From: Acidobacteriaceae bacterium
GTDB taxonomy: Bacteria; Acidobacteriota; Terriglobia; Terriglobales; Acidobacteriaceae
Direction of reading: 5' to 3'
Assembly: GCA_003171315.1 (NCBI GenBank)
Contig: PMYE01000035.1
Coordinates: 1-36,090, forward strand
Length of the DNA stretch: 36,090 nt
Under the pieces are notes generated by a model. The model had not been told where the DNA came from, did not search any database, and saw nothing but the letters and a program-made list of their open reading frames with translations. Below, piece after piece: positions 24,964 through 33,777 of this stretch. Each line of letters opens with the position of its first letter. Within the stretch, counting starts at the first letter, position 1. The position numbers and the translations under genes are program-made.

Positions 24964-26451
24964 GTGAGAATCGGAATCTTCCGCCATTGTTCATTGTCGA
25001 TCGGACTTGTAGCGCTCAGTTCGCTCATTTACCCCGGCTTGGTTGCGGCAAAGGGAGGGGAAGGTGCGGCGCACGCTCAATCTTCCGTCGCAACATTGCC
25101 CGCTTACCCGCTCAAGCTGAGCGCCAACCACCGCTATCTTGTAGACCAGAAGAATAGGCCGTTTCTGATCGTGGGAGATACTCCTCAAAAACTAATGTGC
25201 AGGCTGAGCGAGGCAGACGCTGAAAAGTACTTTGCCGACCGGCAGGCGCATGGGTTCAACACGGCCGGGTGGATGGATGCAGCCTGCGCGGGCAGTGGCT
25301 TTCCTGAGCTCAAGAGCGGCGCCACCCCGGACGGCATTTTTCCGTTCACGGGATTCCTGGCGGGCGGGATGGATTACGCGCATTACGATCTGTCGAAGCC
25401 AAACGAGGCCTACTTTACGCGTCTCGACCACATGGTTCGGATTGCGGCAAGACATGGCATTTTGGTTTTCATCGATCCGGCGGAGACCAATGGTTGGCTG
25501 CAAACATTGCGCACCAATGGCCTTACTGCGGCCTATGCTTACGGACAATATCTTGGCCGCCGCTATAAAAAATACTCGAACGTCGCGTGGATCAGCGGGA
25601 ATGACTTCAACAAGTGGAGAGTTCCTACCGATGATGCATTGGTACTGGCCGTAGCGAAAGGGATCCAGTCGGTTGCCCCGGAGCAGCTCCAGACTGTTGA
25701 GATCAACTACCAAACAAGCTCGTCTCTGGACGATCCAAGCTGGGCGCCGATCATTTCGCTCAACGGCACCTATACTTACTCGGCGACCTACATCCAGATG
25801 TTGCACAGCTACAATCAAACGCCGGTGATGCCCACCTATCTGGAGGAAGCGCATTACGATCTGGAAAATATTGGCACGCCAACAGACTATGGAACGCCTG
25901 CGGTGCTGCGGCGCCAGGAATACTGGACCATGCTGTGCGGCGGGGTGGGGCAATTCTATGGCAATCACTACACTTGGATCCTTCCGCCGGGGTGGAACTC
26001 GTATATCGATACTCTTGGCGTATCGCAGCTTACGATCTGGAGAGATTTCTTCTTATCTCTGCCGTGGCAGGACCTGATTCCCGACCAGCAGCACAAAACC
26101 GTAACGGCAGGCTTGGGTAGCTTTGGCAGCGACCAGGTTCTGTTCGATTCCGACACGCTCGCGGCTACAATCCCAGTGGGCGTTAGCCAGAGCGATTATG
26201 CGACGGCAGCCAGGACAGCGGACGGATCGTACGTGGTCGTTTATATGCCAACCGCGCGCACGGTCACTGTCGATATGAGTAGCCTGAAGGGCCCCGCAAC
26301 TGCCAAGTGGTTTGACCCAACGAATGGAACCTATCGCGCGGTCCAGGGTGGGCAATTTCCAAACAAGGGAACCCGGCAATTCACCCCGCCGGCAAAGAAC
26401 CGCGCTGGCGACAGCGACTGGGTGCTGCTACTCCATGCATTGAGCCGCTGA
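24964..26451 (+). CDS. Secreted DUF4038 glycoside hydrolase, copy 2
   Basis: This 495-residue tandem paralogue of the gene at 23216 has the same start context (AGAGGTG then GTG 24964), signal peptide, DUF4038 barrel and C-terminal beta domain. Differences cluster in the barrel: WISGNDFNKWR replaces WISGCDFNNWR, LEEAHYDLENIG replaces VEAHYDLENVG, and several loop residues change. The C-terminal hundred residues are almost unchanged. Both copies keep the candidate Asp and Glu, so both may be active with different preferences (inference). No regulator or transporter for the released sugar is adjacent. Confidence 0.82.
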   Translation: MRIGIFRHCSLSIGLVALSSLIYPGLVAAKGGEGAAHAQSSVATLPAYPLKLSANHRYLVDQKNRPFLIVGDTPQKLMCRLSEADAEKYFADRQAHGFNTAGWMDAACAGSGFPELKSGATPDGIFPFTGFLAGGMDYAHYDLSKPNEAYFTRLDHMVRIAARHGILVFIDPAETNGWLQTLRTNGLTAAYAYGQYLGRRYKKYSNVAWISGNDFNKWRVPTDDALVLAVAKGIQSVAPEQLQTVEINYQTSSSLDDPSWAPIISLNGTYTYSATYIQMLHSYNQTPVMPTYLEEAHYDLENIGTPTDYGTPAVLRRQEYWTMLCGGVGQFYGNHYTWILPPGWNSYIDTLGVSQLTIWRDFFLSLPWQDLIPDQQHKTVTAGLGSFGSDQVLFDSDTLAATIPVGVSQSDYATAARTADGSYVVVYMPTARTVTVDMSSLKGPATAKWFDPTNGTYRAVQGGQFPNKGTRQFTPPAKNRAGDSDWVLLLHALSR

Positions 26452-26589
26452 TAAGCAAATAGCGGCGCGCGCGGCCTGATACGCCATTTGGCGAATGAAC
26501 GCGTGTCTCCCGTTTTCGGCTGGGGGCCTTTTGCATGGCCTGTTCATCCCCGGTCGCTCCAGGCCGGCGCGGCATTGCGGCAGCTCTGT

Positions 26590-26850
26590 CTATGTTGAAG
26601 CGGCAGGCACGGGCGCGGAGACAATAGCAGTCCCATTTGGGGTAACCGTTGGGCGCGCCGCGCGCAACCATCCGGCGGAAAGCCAGGAACGAGGGACTGA
26701 GAATTCCGACAAGCCGCAATCCAGGCAAATCTGGACATCCGGGGAAGGAGTCACTGGAGGATGGCTCAACGTGCGAGGGCTGTTCCGATAGAGACGAATC
26801 TCCGCGGGAATGACTGAAACCGAGTTGGACTGGCACCTGGGGCAGGTCAT
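26590..26850 (-). CDS. Small zinc-ribbon protein of unknown function
   Basis: This 86-residue protein has two Cys pairs, CPRC at residues 3-6 and CLDC about 40 residues later, spaced like a four-Cys zinc ribbon. Conserved-looking text lies between and after them (IPAEIRLYRNSPRTLSHPPV, SEFSVPRSWLSAGWLRA). ATG 26850 has AGAGGTG about 6 nt upstream, which supports real translation. Composition drifts after residue 65. I recall similar short proteins in acidobacteria but know no function. It stands alone, convergent with the second glycosidase gene, with an AT-rich region upstream as its probable promoter. Confidence 0.65.
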   Translation of the reverse strand: MTCPRCQSNSVSVIPAEIRLYRNSPRTLSHPPVTPSPDVQICLDCGLSEFSVPRSWLSAGWLRAARPTVTPNGTAIVSAPVPAAST

Positions 26851-27160
26851 GCGTGCACCTCTAAGTCAGCAGACACTTGAACAACCAAGAGCAACCAATC
26901 CGAACAGTACATCAAATATGACGTACCTACGGTAATCTTAATGTGGTTACTTTAGCAATCAACAATCTGACGTTTTTCAGCACTTAGGTAATGTATTGTA
27001 CAGAGCCTACCGGCGCCATGGGGGGCACAAAGCCACTTTGTGTCTCCAGTGTTTCTCCAGAAAGGGCGCTTTTTCAGTAAATTGTGTGGAGATCGACGAT
27101 TGGCGCGGTTTCCACTTCCGGCGCCGGAGAATAACCAGGCGGTCTTAACGGTTCGGGCGA
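26851..27160. other. AT-rich intergenic region with a hairpin
   Basis: This stretch is clearly more AT-rich than its surroundings. On the minus strand TTGATT and TAAGAT lie 16 bp apart (around 26935-26965) and could be a sigma-70-type promoter for the zinc-ribbon gene. A perfect hairpin, CACAAAG-cca-CTTTGTG, lies at 27026..27042, downstream of the aldehyde dehydrogenase stop, but has no T-run on the minus strand. Confidence 0.35.
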
Positions 27161-29560
27161 TTATTCTCCGTACGGCGCCCAGATGTTCTTCACTTGCGTG
27201 GCGTGTTGCAGGAACCAGCGGCCTTCAGCCTGCGAGGGGTTGAACCAGTCGTACTCGTGCCCGTCGTTGGTCCACACCTGTTTCATGTTGCCGATGGAGG
27301 CGGCGCGCACCATCGTGGCTTCCTCGTTCGAGCGGAAGCACCAGATGGCCTCGATGCCGTCGTGCTCGGCCAGTGTTTTGGCCAGCTCCGCGGGACGGCC
27401 GGCAACCAGATTCACCACTCCGCCCGGCACGTCGCTCGTATCGAGCAGTTGATACAGGTCGCCGATGATCAGCGGATACTTCTCCGAAGGCACGGCCACC
27501 ACGGTATTGCCCATAGCCATGGCCGGCAGCACCAGCGAGAGCAGGCCAAGCAGCGGCGCCCCGCTCGGCGCCAGAATGCCGATGGCGCCCACCGGTTCCG
27601 GCATGGCGATGGTGATATTGCGGCCCGGCGGATGATGCACCACTCCCTCGTATTTGTCGGCCCACGCGGCATAGCTGAAGATGCGCTCGATCGAGAGATC
27701 CACTTCGACCGTCGCCTGTTTGTCGCCGGCGGCGCGCGCAAGCCGGTGCGCGATCTCGTCGCGGCGCTGGATCGTGTTTTCCGCGAGGAAGTAGATCACC
27801 TGCGCGCGATAGTGCGCCGTTGTTTGTGCCCAGCCCGCGGCGTTTCGCGCCGCCTCCACTGCATTGCGAATGTCCTTGCGATTGCCCAGCGGCGCCTCGC
27901 CAAGCAGCTCGCCCCCGCGCCCATGAACCGGGAACGAGTAGCCGGAGTCCGGCCGCGCCTGCTTGCCGCCAATGTACTGCTTCACCGTGCGATCAATATT
28001 CGATCCCGGCGGCGAACCGGCCCTCGTGAAACCTTCCTCTTCATCGGGAGCCTCAATCTTCGCCGCATTCGCCGCCGCAGCGGGCAGCGCATGCAGCCAC
28101 TTCGGCGTCAAGTACTCGAGCATCCCCTCGCGTCCGCCTTCGCGTCCATACCCCGATTCGCGATAGCCGCCGAATCCGCACGCGGCGTCGAACTGGTTGG
28201 TGCAGTTCACCCACACCACTCCGGCCTTCACCTTTGAAGCCAGGTCGAGCGCCACATTGATGTTCTCGCTCCAGATGCTCGCGGCCAGGCCGTAGACGGT
28301 GTTATTGGCCAGCTCCGCGGCCTCGGCCGGTGTGCGGAAGGTCATCGCGACGAGCACCGGCCCGAAGATCTCCTCCTGGACCACCGTCGCCGCCGGATGC
28401 ACATCGGTAAGCAGCGTGGGTGGGTAGAAGCAGCCCTTCTCCGGCAGCGGATTGCTCGGCTGCCAGCACTTCGCCCCCTCGGCCACGCCGGCATCCACCA
28501 TCTTGCGGATGGTATCGAGCTGCACCGGCGAAACGACCGCTCCAATATCGACAGCCTTGTCGAGCGGCGCGCCCACGCGCAGCGTTTCCATCCGCGCGCG
28601 CAGCTTGGAGTAGAGCGTCTCGGCCACGCGTTCCTGCACCAGCAAGCGCGAGCCCGCGCAGCACACTTCTCCCTGGTTGAACCAGATCGCGTCTACCAGG
28701 CCCTCGACGGCCGAGTCAAGATCGGCGTCGTCGAAGACGACGAAGGGCGATTTGCCGCCGAGCTCCAAAGAAAGTTTCTTCGTCGAATTTGCCGTCGCTT
28801 TGCGGATGATCCGGCCCACCTCCGTCGATCCCGTAAACGCCACCTTGTCAATTCCGGGATGCTCGATGAGCGCCTGGCCGGTCTTCGCGTCGCACGTCAA
28901 CACGTTCAGCACACCAGGCGGCAGGCCCACTTCCATCGCCAGCTCAGCGAACGCCAGCGCGGTCAGCGGCGTATACTTCGCCGGCTTGATGACCACCGTA
29001 TTGCCCGCGGCCAGCGCCGGGGCCACCTTCCAGGCGAACATCAGCAGCGGAAAATTCCACGGAATCACCTGGCCGACCACGCCGCAGGCCGTGTAGTTCG
29101 GGAACTCCTGCTCCAGCAGTTGCGCCCAGCCCGCGTGGTGATAGAAGTGGCGCGCAACGAGCGGAATATCGATGTCCCGGCTTTCGCGAATGGGCTTGCC
29201 GTTGTCCATCGTCTCCAACACCGCCAGCCGCCGCGAGTGCTTCTGCACCTGCCGCGCCAGAGCGTACAAATACCGCGCGCGCTCGTGGCCGCTCAGCGCC
29301 TGCCACGCTGGCAAAGCCTTCCGCGCCGCAGCGACAGCGGCTTCCACGTCGTCGGTGTTGCCTTTGGCCACTTCGGCGATCGTCTCGCCTGTCGAAGGAT
29401 CGCTCGTGGTCATGTACTCGCCGCTCGCCGGCCTCACCCAAGCGCCGCCGATGAACTCTTCAAACCGGCGCTGGTGCCGCTCGAGCCACTGAACGGCTTC
29501 CTTCGGATCCTCCGGCGCTGCGCCATACTCCATGGACAAGAACTTTTCCGCAATGCTCAC
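27161..29560 (-). CDS. Two-domain aldehyde dehydrogenase (ALDH16-like)
   Basis: This 799-residue fusion oxidises an aldehyde to an acid with NAD(P)+. The N-terminal ALDH domain is complete: VIPWNFPLLMFAWK, cofactor loop FTGSTEVGR, general base in LELGGKSPF, catalytic Cys in NQGEVCCAGSRL, and EEIFGPV. After a linker (about 495-530) a second ALDH-like domain begins (YIGGKQARPDSGYSFPV). It keeps the cofactor-fold text GAIGILAPSGAPLLGLLSL but lacks a catalytic-Cys motif, so it is probably structural, as in ALDH16. It lies 30 bp after deoC, consistent with oxidation of an aldehyde made by the aldolase. The last 28 bp are repeated at 24768. Confidence 0.9.
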   Translation of the reverse strand: MSIAEKFLSMEYGAAPEDPKEAVQWLERHQRRFEEFIGGAWVRPASGEYMTTSDPSTGETIAEVAKGNTDDVEAAVAAARKALPAWQALSGHERARYLYALARQVQKHSRRLAVLETMDNGKPIRESRDIDIPLVARHFYHHAGWAQLLEQEFPNYTACGVVGQVIPWNFPLLMFAWKVAPALAAGNTVVIKPAKYTPLTALAFAELAMEVGLPPGVLNVLTCDAKTGQALIEHPGIDKVAFTGSTEVGRIIRKATANSTKKLSLELGGKSPFVVFDDADLDSAVEGLVDAIWFNQGEVCCAGSRLLVQERVAETLYSKLRARMETLRVGAPLDKAVDIGAVVSPVQLDTIRKMVDAGVAEGAKCWQPSNPLPEKGCFYPPTLLTDVHPAATVVQEEIFGPVLVAMTFRTPAEAAELANNTVYGLAASIWSENINVALDLASKVKAGVVWVNCTNQFDAACGFGGYRESGYGREGGREGMLEYLTPKWLHALPAAAANAAKIEAPDEEEGFTRAGSPPGSNIDRTVKQYIGGKQARPDSGYSFPVHGRGGELLGEAPLGNRKDIRNAVEAARNAAGWAQTTAHYRAQVIYFLAENTIQRRDEIAHRLARAAGDKQATVEVDLSIERIFSYAAWADKYEGVVHHPPGRNITIAMPEPVGAIGILAPSGAPLLGLLSLVLPAMAMGNTVVAVPSEKYPLIIGDLYQLLDTSDVPGGVVNLVAGRPAELAKTLAEHDGIEAIWCFRSNEEATMVRAASIGNMKQVWTNDGHEYDWFNPSQAEGRWFLQHATQVKNIWAPYGE

Positions 29561-29590
29561 AGCGTCTCCTTCCGATCCTCTGCTGGACCT

Positions 29591-30631
29591 CTACGCGATG
29601 GGATGCCTGTACGTAGCCGAGTACCGCCCGGTCAGATGATGCTCCAGTTGGCGCTCGATATCGCCTAGCATTCCGCTGGCGCCGAAGCGGAACAGCGACG
29701 GCTCCAGCCACGGCCGCCCCAGCTCGTCTTTCATCAGCGCCAGCCAATCCAGCGCCTGCTTCGCCGTGCGAATTCCGCCCGCCGGCTTGAACCCCACCGC
29801 CATGCCCGTGCGTTCCGCGTAGTCGCGAATGCACCGCACCATGATCAGCGAAACCGGCAGCGTGGCGTTCACCGCTTCTTTGCCCGTCGACGTTTTGATG
29901 AAGTCCGCACCGGCCATCATCGCCACCCAGCTCGCGCGCGCCACATTGCGCAGGGTCATCAGATCGCCGGTACCCAGAATGACTTTGAGATGCGCCGGCC
30001 CCGCGGCCTGCTTGAACGCCGCAACCTCATCGTAGAGCGCCTGCCACTCGCCGCTGAAGACATGCGCGCGCGTGATGACAATATCGATCTCCTCTGCGCC
30101 GGCTTCCACGCTGCGGTGAATCTCCTCCACGCGCTCGGCGAGCGGCGACAATCCGGCAGGGAATCCTGCCGACACCGCAGCTACCGGAATGCCCGATCCC
30201 TCCAGCGCCTTCACCGCCGTTTCGACAAACGCGTGGTATACGCAGACGGCGCCGACCGTCAGACGCAGATCTTCAATGCCGAGCCCCTTCACGATATGCC
30301 GCTGCAGTGGATTGCGCGCCTTGGCGCAAAGTCTCCGCACGCGGTCGGCCGAGTCGTCCCCGCTCAGTGTGGTCAGGTCCATGCACGCGATGGCGCGCAG
30401 CAGCCACGCCGCCTGCGTTTCCTTTTTCACGGTGCGCCGCGCAACATGCGTTGCCGCCCGCCGCTCCACCGCGCTGGTGTTCACGCGCACGCCTTCCACC
30501 CAGTCCAGGTTGAGTGGAATGCTCCGGTTAGCTTCGAGCGTGCGCCCGTTCAGGACTGCCGGGATGGCCATGGGGATATGTTGAACGGCGTGGACCGCAT
30601 TGTTCGTTGACGTGATGGGTTGGAGGGCCAT
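29591..30631 (-). CDS. deoC: Deoxyribose-phosphate aldolase
   Basis: This 346-residue class I aldolase splits 2-deoxyribose-5-phosphate into glyceraldehyde-3-phosphate and acetaldehyde. Visible motifs are EEIDIVITRAHVFSGEW (region of the proton-relay Asp), the Schiff-base lysine in GADFIKTSTGKE and the second lysine in GFKPAGGIRT. It is longer than E. coli DeoC (259 residues) because of an N-terminal extension of about 70-90 residues. ATG 30631 is chosen for the GGAG 8 nt upstream; the frame to 30814 adds unsupported sequence. It is the first gene of a pair with the aldehyde dehydrogenase, which could remove the acetaldehyde. Together they suggest deoxynucleoside salvage or a related aldehyde pathway. 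Confidence 0.9.
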   Translation of the reverse strand: MALQPITSTNNAVHAVQHIPMAIPAVLNGRTLEANRSIPLNLDWVEGVRVNTSAVERRAATHVARRTVKKETQAAWLLRAIACMDLTTLSGDDSADRVRRLCAKARNPLQRHIVKGLGIEDLRLTVGAVCVYHAFVETAVKALEGSGIPVAAVSAGFPAGLSPLAERVEEIHRSVEAGAEEIDIVITRAHVFSGEWQALYDEVAAFKQAAGPAHLKVILGTGDLMTLRNVARASWVAMMAGADFIKTSTGKEAVNATLPVSLIMVRCIRDYAERTGMAVGFKPAGGIRTAKQALDWLALMKDELGRPWLEPSLFRFGASGMLGDIERQLEHHLTGRYSATYRHPIA

Positions 30632-30824
30632 GTTGCTGTCTCCGCAGGAGAACTGAGAAGCCGCTGCAACGAAAAGACCGGCCCCCTCTACTTTCGCAGA
30701 GAAGCCGCGGTTAGAGAACGAAGGATAAATCTCTTGCTGGTGCAAATCAACTGTGGTGCAAATCAACCGCGGCATTGAGAGCTGCGTTTTCGCGTATGTT
30801 GCGCGGTTTGGCAACCGCCTTCGA

Positions 30825-31967
30825 TCATAGCGGCGGTGGCTTGCCGCTCGTCAGGTCGCGGATGATCTCCACCTCGCGTTCGCGGTACGGCGTGCCGTCG
30901 GCATGAAAGACATCGTGGAACCAGATCGCCGGTTGCTCAAGCACATACGGGTGCTGCCACGAGTCCCAGGGCAGATACGTCTGGCTTTTGCCTGCCACCA
31001 ACCCCCAGTTGATCGCTCCCACGCGGTACTGGTGTGCAATCGGCAGGATGGTGTCGAATGTGCTCCCATTACCGCGCGCCATGTACTCGGTGCAAATGAT
31101 CGGCCTGTGAAACTGCTCCAGGTCCTTCACACGCTTCTCGAAATCTTCGGGCCAGCCGTAGTTGTGAAAGCTGATCACGTCCGATTCTTCGATCTGCACC
31201 CGCGCCATCGGCGGCATCTTGTCAAGCGAGTCCCAATCGCCGTGCCACAGCCCGCTGGTGAGCGGCTGGATGGGGTGTTCGCTGCGCGCCCACGCAAAGA
31301 CCTGCGGCACCAGGCCGAGCACGATCTCGTTCTTGTTGCGCGGTTCGCCCCTTGCGTAGGCGCTCTCGTTGCCGTTGTCCGGCTCGTTCCACACGTCCCA
31401 GGCCAGAATCCGGGGGTCGTTCGCAAACGACCCCACCACGCCCTTCACATACTGCTCCAGGCGCGGATATTGCGTGGGATCGGCGAGCACCGCCGCGCCC
31501 GGCGCCTGCACCCATCCCGAGTTATGCACGCCGGGAATCGGCGGGTGTTGCGGGCCCAGCTTGGGAAACGGATCCCAGCACGAGTCGAATAGCACAAACA
31601 CTGGCCGGATGTGATGCCGCGCGGCAATCGTCAGAAATGTATCGATGCGCTGTTTGAATCCCTCCGGATCCTGCTCCCACAGCAGGTTGTGCAGAAAGAC
31701 GCGCATGGTGTTCATCCCGATTCCTTCCGCCCAGCCCAGCTCGCGATCGATAGTTTTGGGGTCAAAGGTGTCGGACTGCCACATCTCCAGCTCATTGATG
31801 GCCGTCGAAGGCAGGAAATTCGCGCCCACAGGCCAGGGCTGCGCCGCGTACCATGTATTCGCCTGCGCCTCGGTCCATCGCTCCTGTGCGTGCAGGCAGG
31901 GGAGCGTGGTAACCAGCAGCACGATGGCCGCCAGACATGGGCGCGTCGTTTGCAGGGAAGATTTCAT
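30825..31967 (-). CDS. Secreted clan GH-A glycoside hydrolase (GH5-like)
   Basis: This 380-residue exported enzyme has a signal peptide (cleavage near LHA-QE, residue 27) and a TIM-barrel pattern of clan GH-A. The acid/base is Glu195 in DVWNEPDN, the active-site pair is in SFHNYGW (His268, Tyr270), and the nucleophile is Glu294 in CTEYMARG. It would cleave beta-linked polysaccharides such as mannan, glucan or xylan; the sequence does not say which. The ribosome site AAGGAG lies 6 nt before ATG 31967. It is a single gene between deoC and the toxin-antitoxin pair. Confidence 0.87.
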   Translation of the reverse strand: MKSSLQTTRPCLAAIVLLVTTLPCLHAQERWTEAQANTWYAAQPWPVGANFLPSTAINELEMWQSDTFDPKTIDRELGWAEGIGMNTMRVFLHNLLWEQDPEGFKQRIDTFLTIAARHHIRPVFVLFDSCWDPFPKLGPQHPPIPGVHNSGWVQAPGAAVLADPTQYPRLEQYVKGVVGSFANDPRILAWDVWNEPDNGNESAYARGEPRNKNEIVLGLVPQVFAWARSEHPIQPLTSGLWHGDWDSLDKMPPMARVQIEESDVISFHNYGWPEDFEKRVKDLEQFHRPIICTEYMARGNGSTFDTILPIAHQYRVGAINWGLVAGKSQTYLPWDSWQHPYVLEQPAIWFHDVFHADGTPYREREVEIIRDLTSGKPPPL

Positions 31968-32005
31968 GCGGAACTCCTTCTCGCCAGGAAGAAGAATTCT
32001 ACCGT

Positions 32006-32024
32006 CTCCGCGTGCCTCGCGGAG
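32006..32024 (-). terminator. Hairpin downstream of vapC-like gene
   Basis: A perfect 7-bp stem (CTCCGCG / CGCGGAG, 5-nt loop) lies 31 bp past the toxin stop on the minus strand. It is followed by a moderately T-rich stretch. It could be a weak terminator or lie in the leader of the glycosidase gene. Confidence 0.35.
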
Positions 32025-32054
32025 CGCTCACTTCACATCGCCGGCCGGCGCTGC

Positions 32055-32453
32055 CTACGGCTTCAGCACAGTCAATCCCGGAACGGCCGCGAAACGCCGC
32101 GTGTTGAAGGTCACGATCGCAGCGCCGGATTCACGGGCCGTCGCCGCAAGCATCAGGTCGTGCGGGTTCATTCTTTGTCCGGTGGCCTCAACTTCCGCCC
32201 ACAGGCGCGCATGTTCGGCTGCTGCCTTCTCGGTGTATGGAACGACCTCAAACACGCTCAGCGCGCGGAGTACGAACTTCTGTCGCCTGGCGCGGTGAAC
32301 TCCGGCGGCGCGCTCCACGCTGCGCCACAACTCTGCCACCGTGATGGCTGCGAGCTTGATCTCCTCGTTGGGATGCGAGCGTAGCCACGCATCGAGGTCG
32401 AGAGCCTTCCGTTCGGCCTGTATGATCACATCGGCATCGATCAGAAACGCCAC
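32055..32453 (-). CDS. vapC: PIN-domain toxin, VapC-like ribonuclease
   Basis: This 132-residue PIN protein should be a Mg-dependent endoribonuclease that blocks translation when freed from its antitoxin. Acidic metal-site residues are visible in FLIDADVIIQ (first Asp), VAELW (Glu) and NPHDLMLAAT (Asp). The usual fourth Asp near TFNTRRF is not obvious. Start GTG 32453 is chosen because the domain begins there, AGGTG lies 5 nt upstream and it overlaps the antitoxin stop by 13 bp; the frame open to 32678 is the antitoxin's shadow. Confidence 0.85.
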   Translation of the reverse strand: MAFLIDADVIIQAERKALDLDAWLRSHPNEEIKLAAITVAELWRSVERAAGVHRARRQKFVLRALSVFEVVPYTEKAAAEHARLWAEVEATGQRMNPHDLMLAATARESGAAIVTFNTRRFAAVPGLTVLKP

Positions 32454-32728
32454 GGCCGCACCTGGGGCTGCAGCGATCCGCGCGCCTGTTCCAAATCGTG
32501 AAGCCAGGAGGTGGCTTCTACCTCTCCAACGTGAACGCCTTCCACGGCTTTTTGCAGTGCTGCGGCTAACTCGCTTCCTTTTCTTGGTTTTTGCCCGGCC
32601 GGCTCGATGCGGGCCACGGGCGCTCCACCCTTGAGCAGGATGAAGCTTGCGCCCTGATAGCGCGCGCGATTCACGCACTCCGCAAAGTTCCGCGATGCCT
32701 CCGTGACACTGATGCTGACGGGGTCCAT
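32441..32728 (-). CDS. Phd/YefM-type antitoxin
   Basis: This 95-residue antitoxin has the typical N-terminal DNA-binding part (ISVTEASRNFAECVNRARYQGASFILLKGG in pieces, then PVARIEPAG). A C-terminal tail that should wrap the PIN toxin (VEATSWLHDLEQARG) follows. It should neutralise VapC and, with it, repress the operon. Its 3' end overlaps the toxin start. No ribosome site precedes ATG 32728; a tandem repeat occupies that spot. Confidence 0.85.
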   Translation of the reverse strand: MDPVSISVTEASRNFAECVNRARYQGASFILLKGGAPVARIEPAGQKPRKGSELAAALQKAVEGVHVGEVEATSWLHDLEQARGSLQPQVRPWRF

Positions 32729-32732
32729 GAGG

Positions 32733-32747
32733 TCAGATTATCAGATT
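32733..32747. promoter_or_regulatory. Direct repeat before the antitoxin gene, possible operator
   Basis: TCAGATT-A-TCAGATT lies 5-19 bp upstream of the antitoxin ATG. Toxin-antitoxin complexes usually bind short repeats at this place. The site is seen in sequence; the role is inferred. Confidence 0.35.
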
Positions 32748-32798
32748 TTTCTACCGTCGCTCACGCTGTTGAGTCTTTCGGTCCTGCTTCCAGTTTGT

Positions 32799-33692
32799 TT
32801 ACTCGCCCGCGAAGCGCTCCATGAGCGCGTCGAAGTCCTCCAGCCGGGCGTACTCGATGATCACTTTCCCGCGGCCCTCGTGGTCTTCAATCGTAACTTT
32901 AAGTCCCAGGGCTCGTTGCAGCCGCTCCTGCGCATCGCGCACGTTGGGATCAACGGGCGGTGTCGGTTTGGGCCCTTTTTTCGCTTTGCGGCTGGGGTCG
33001 ATAAGCCCTTGCACATAGCTCTCTGTTTGGCGAACAGATAGCGAAAGAGCGGCGATCCTCTGCGCCGCCTTCTCAATTCCCTCGGCGTCTTCAATCGCCA
33101 GCAGTGCGCGTGCATGCCCGAATGTGAGCTCGCCGGACTCGACCCGATCCTGGATCGATGACGTTAACTTCAACAAACGCAAAAAATTAGCTACAGTTGC
33201 TCGATCCTTTCCGGTGCGCTGTGCTATCTGTTCCTGGGTCATGTGGAACTCGCGTGAGAGCCGCTCGAAGGCGCGCGCCTGCTCCATGGGGTTCAGGTCG
33301 GCTCGTTGCAAGTTCTCGACGATGGTGATTTCCAAAGCCTGTTCGTCAGAAACCTGGCGCAGGATAGCCGGAACGGTCTTCTTGCCAGCCATCTGCGAGG
33401 CGCGCCAGCGCCGCTCGCCGGCGATGAGCTGGAAACGGCCACCGGCCAACGGGCGAACAAGCACCGGTTGCACCACGCCGTTGGCGGCGATCGAGGCGGC
33501 CAGTTCCGCCAACTGCTCCTGATTCACCTGCGAGCGTGTCTGGAAAGGGTTCTGATCGATCTGATCGAGTGGAATCTCCCGGGGCTTTCCGCCCTCGCTT
33601 TCGGCCACGGGCGTGGTCTGAACGCGCGGAAGCAGGGAGTCGAGCCCTTTGCCCAGGGCGCGGCGTTTGGTGTCAGGGGTAGTGGTATTCAT
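32799..33692 (-). CDS. parB: Chromosome-partitioning protein ParB (Spo0J)
   Basis: This 297-residue ParB has the N-terminal start RRALGKGLDSLLP, the CTP-binding box with VQPVLVRPLAGGRFQLIAGERRWRA in pieces, ENLQRADLNPMEQARAF, and a helix-turn-helix that binds parS (TQEQIAQRTGKDRATVANFLRLL). A C-terminal dimerisation domain (VIIEYARLEDFDALMERFAGE) ends it. It loads on parS and slides as a CTP-dependent clamp to organise the origin region. GAGGA lies 9 nt before ATG 33692. It follows parA by about 85 bp, and two parS sites lie upstream of parA. Confidence 0.96.
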   Translation of the reverse strand: MNTTTPDTKRRALGKGLDSLLPRVQTTPVAESEGGKPREIPLDQIDQNPFQTRSQVNQEQLAELAASIAANGVVQPVLVRPLAGGRFQLIAGERRWRASQMAGKKTVPAILRQVSDEQALEITIVENLQRADLNPMEQARAFERLSREFHMTQEQIAQRTGKDRATVANFLRLLKLTSSIQDRVESGELTFGHARALLAIEDAEGIEKAAQRIAALSLSVRQTESYVQGLIDPSRKAKKGPKPTPPVDPNVRDAQERLQRALGLKVTIEDHEGRGKVIIEYARLEDFDALMERFAGE

Positions 33693-33777
33693 GGTGCAAA
33701 TTCCTCAATTCCAGCGAGTTACGTTAAGCTCATTGAACTCTGGCAGCGAAGGTTTAGACCAGTAGGCGGCTAACAGG

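Larger units (their letters stand above)
23046..26451 (+). repeat. 1.75-kb tandem duplication (two glycosidase genes with leaders)
   Basis: The stretch from about 23046 to 24706 recurs from about 24793 to 26451, with gene starts exactly 1748 bp apart. About 165 bp of upstream DNA, the signal-peptide region and the last 250 bp are nearly identical between copies. The central catalytic part has many more differences, including amino-acid changes. Confidence 0.85.

Noticed and set aside
28397-29668. Long plus-strand ORF (423 codons) opposite the aldehyde dehydrogenase
   Set aside because: Shadow frame of a GC-rich gene with all ALDH motifs on the other strand.
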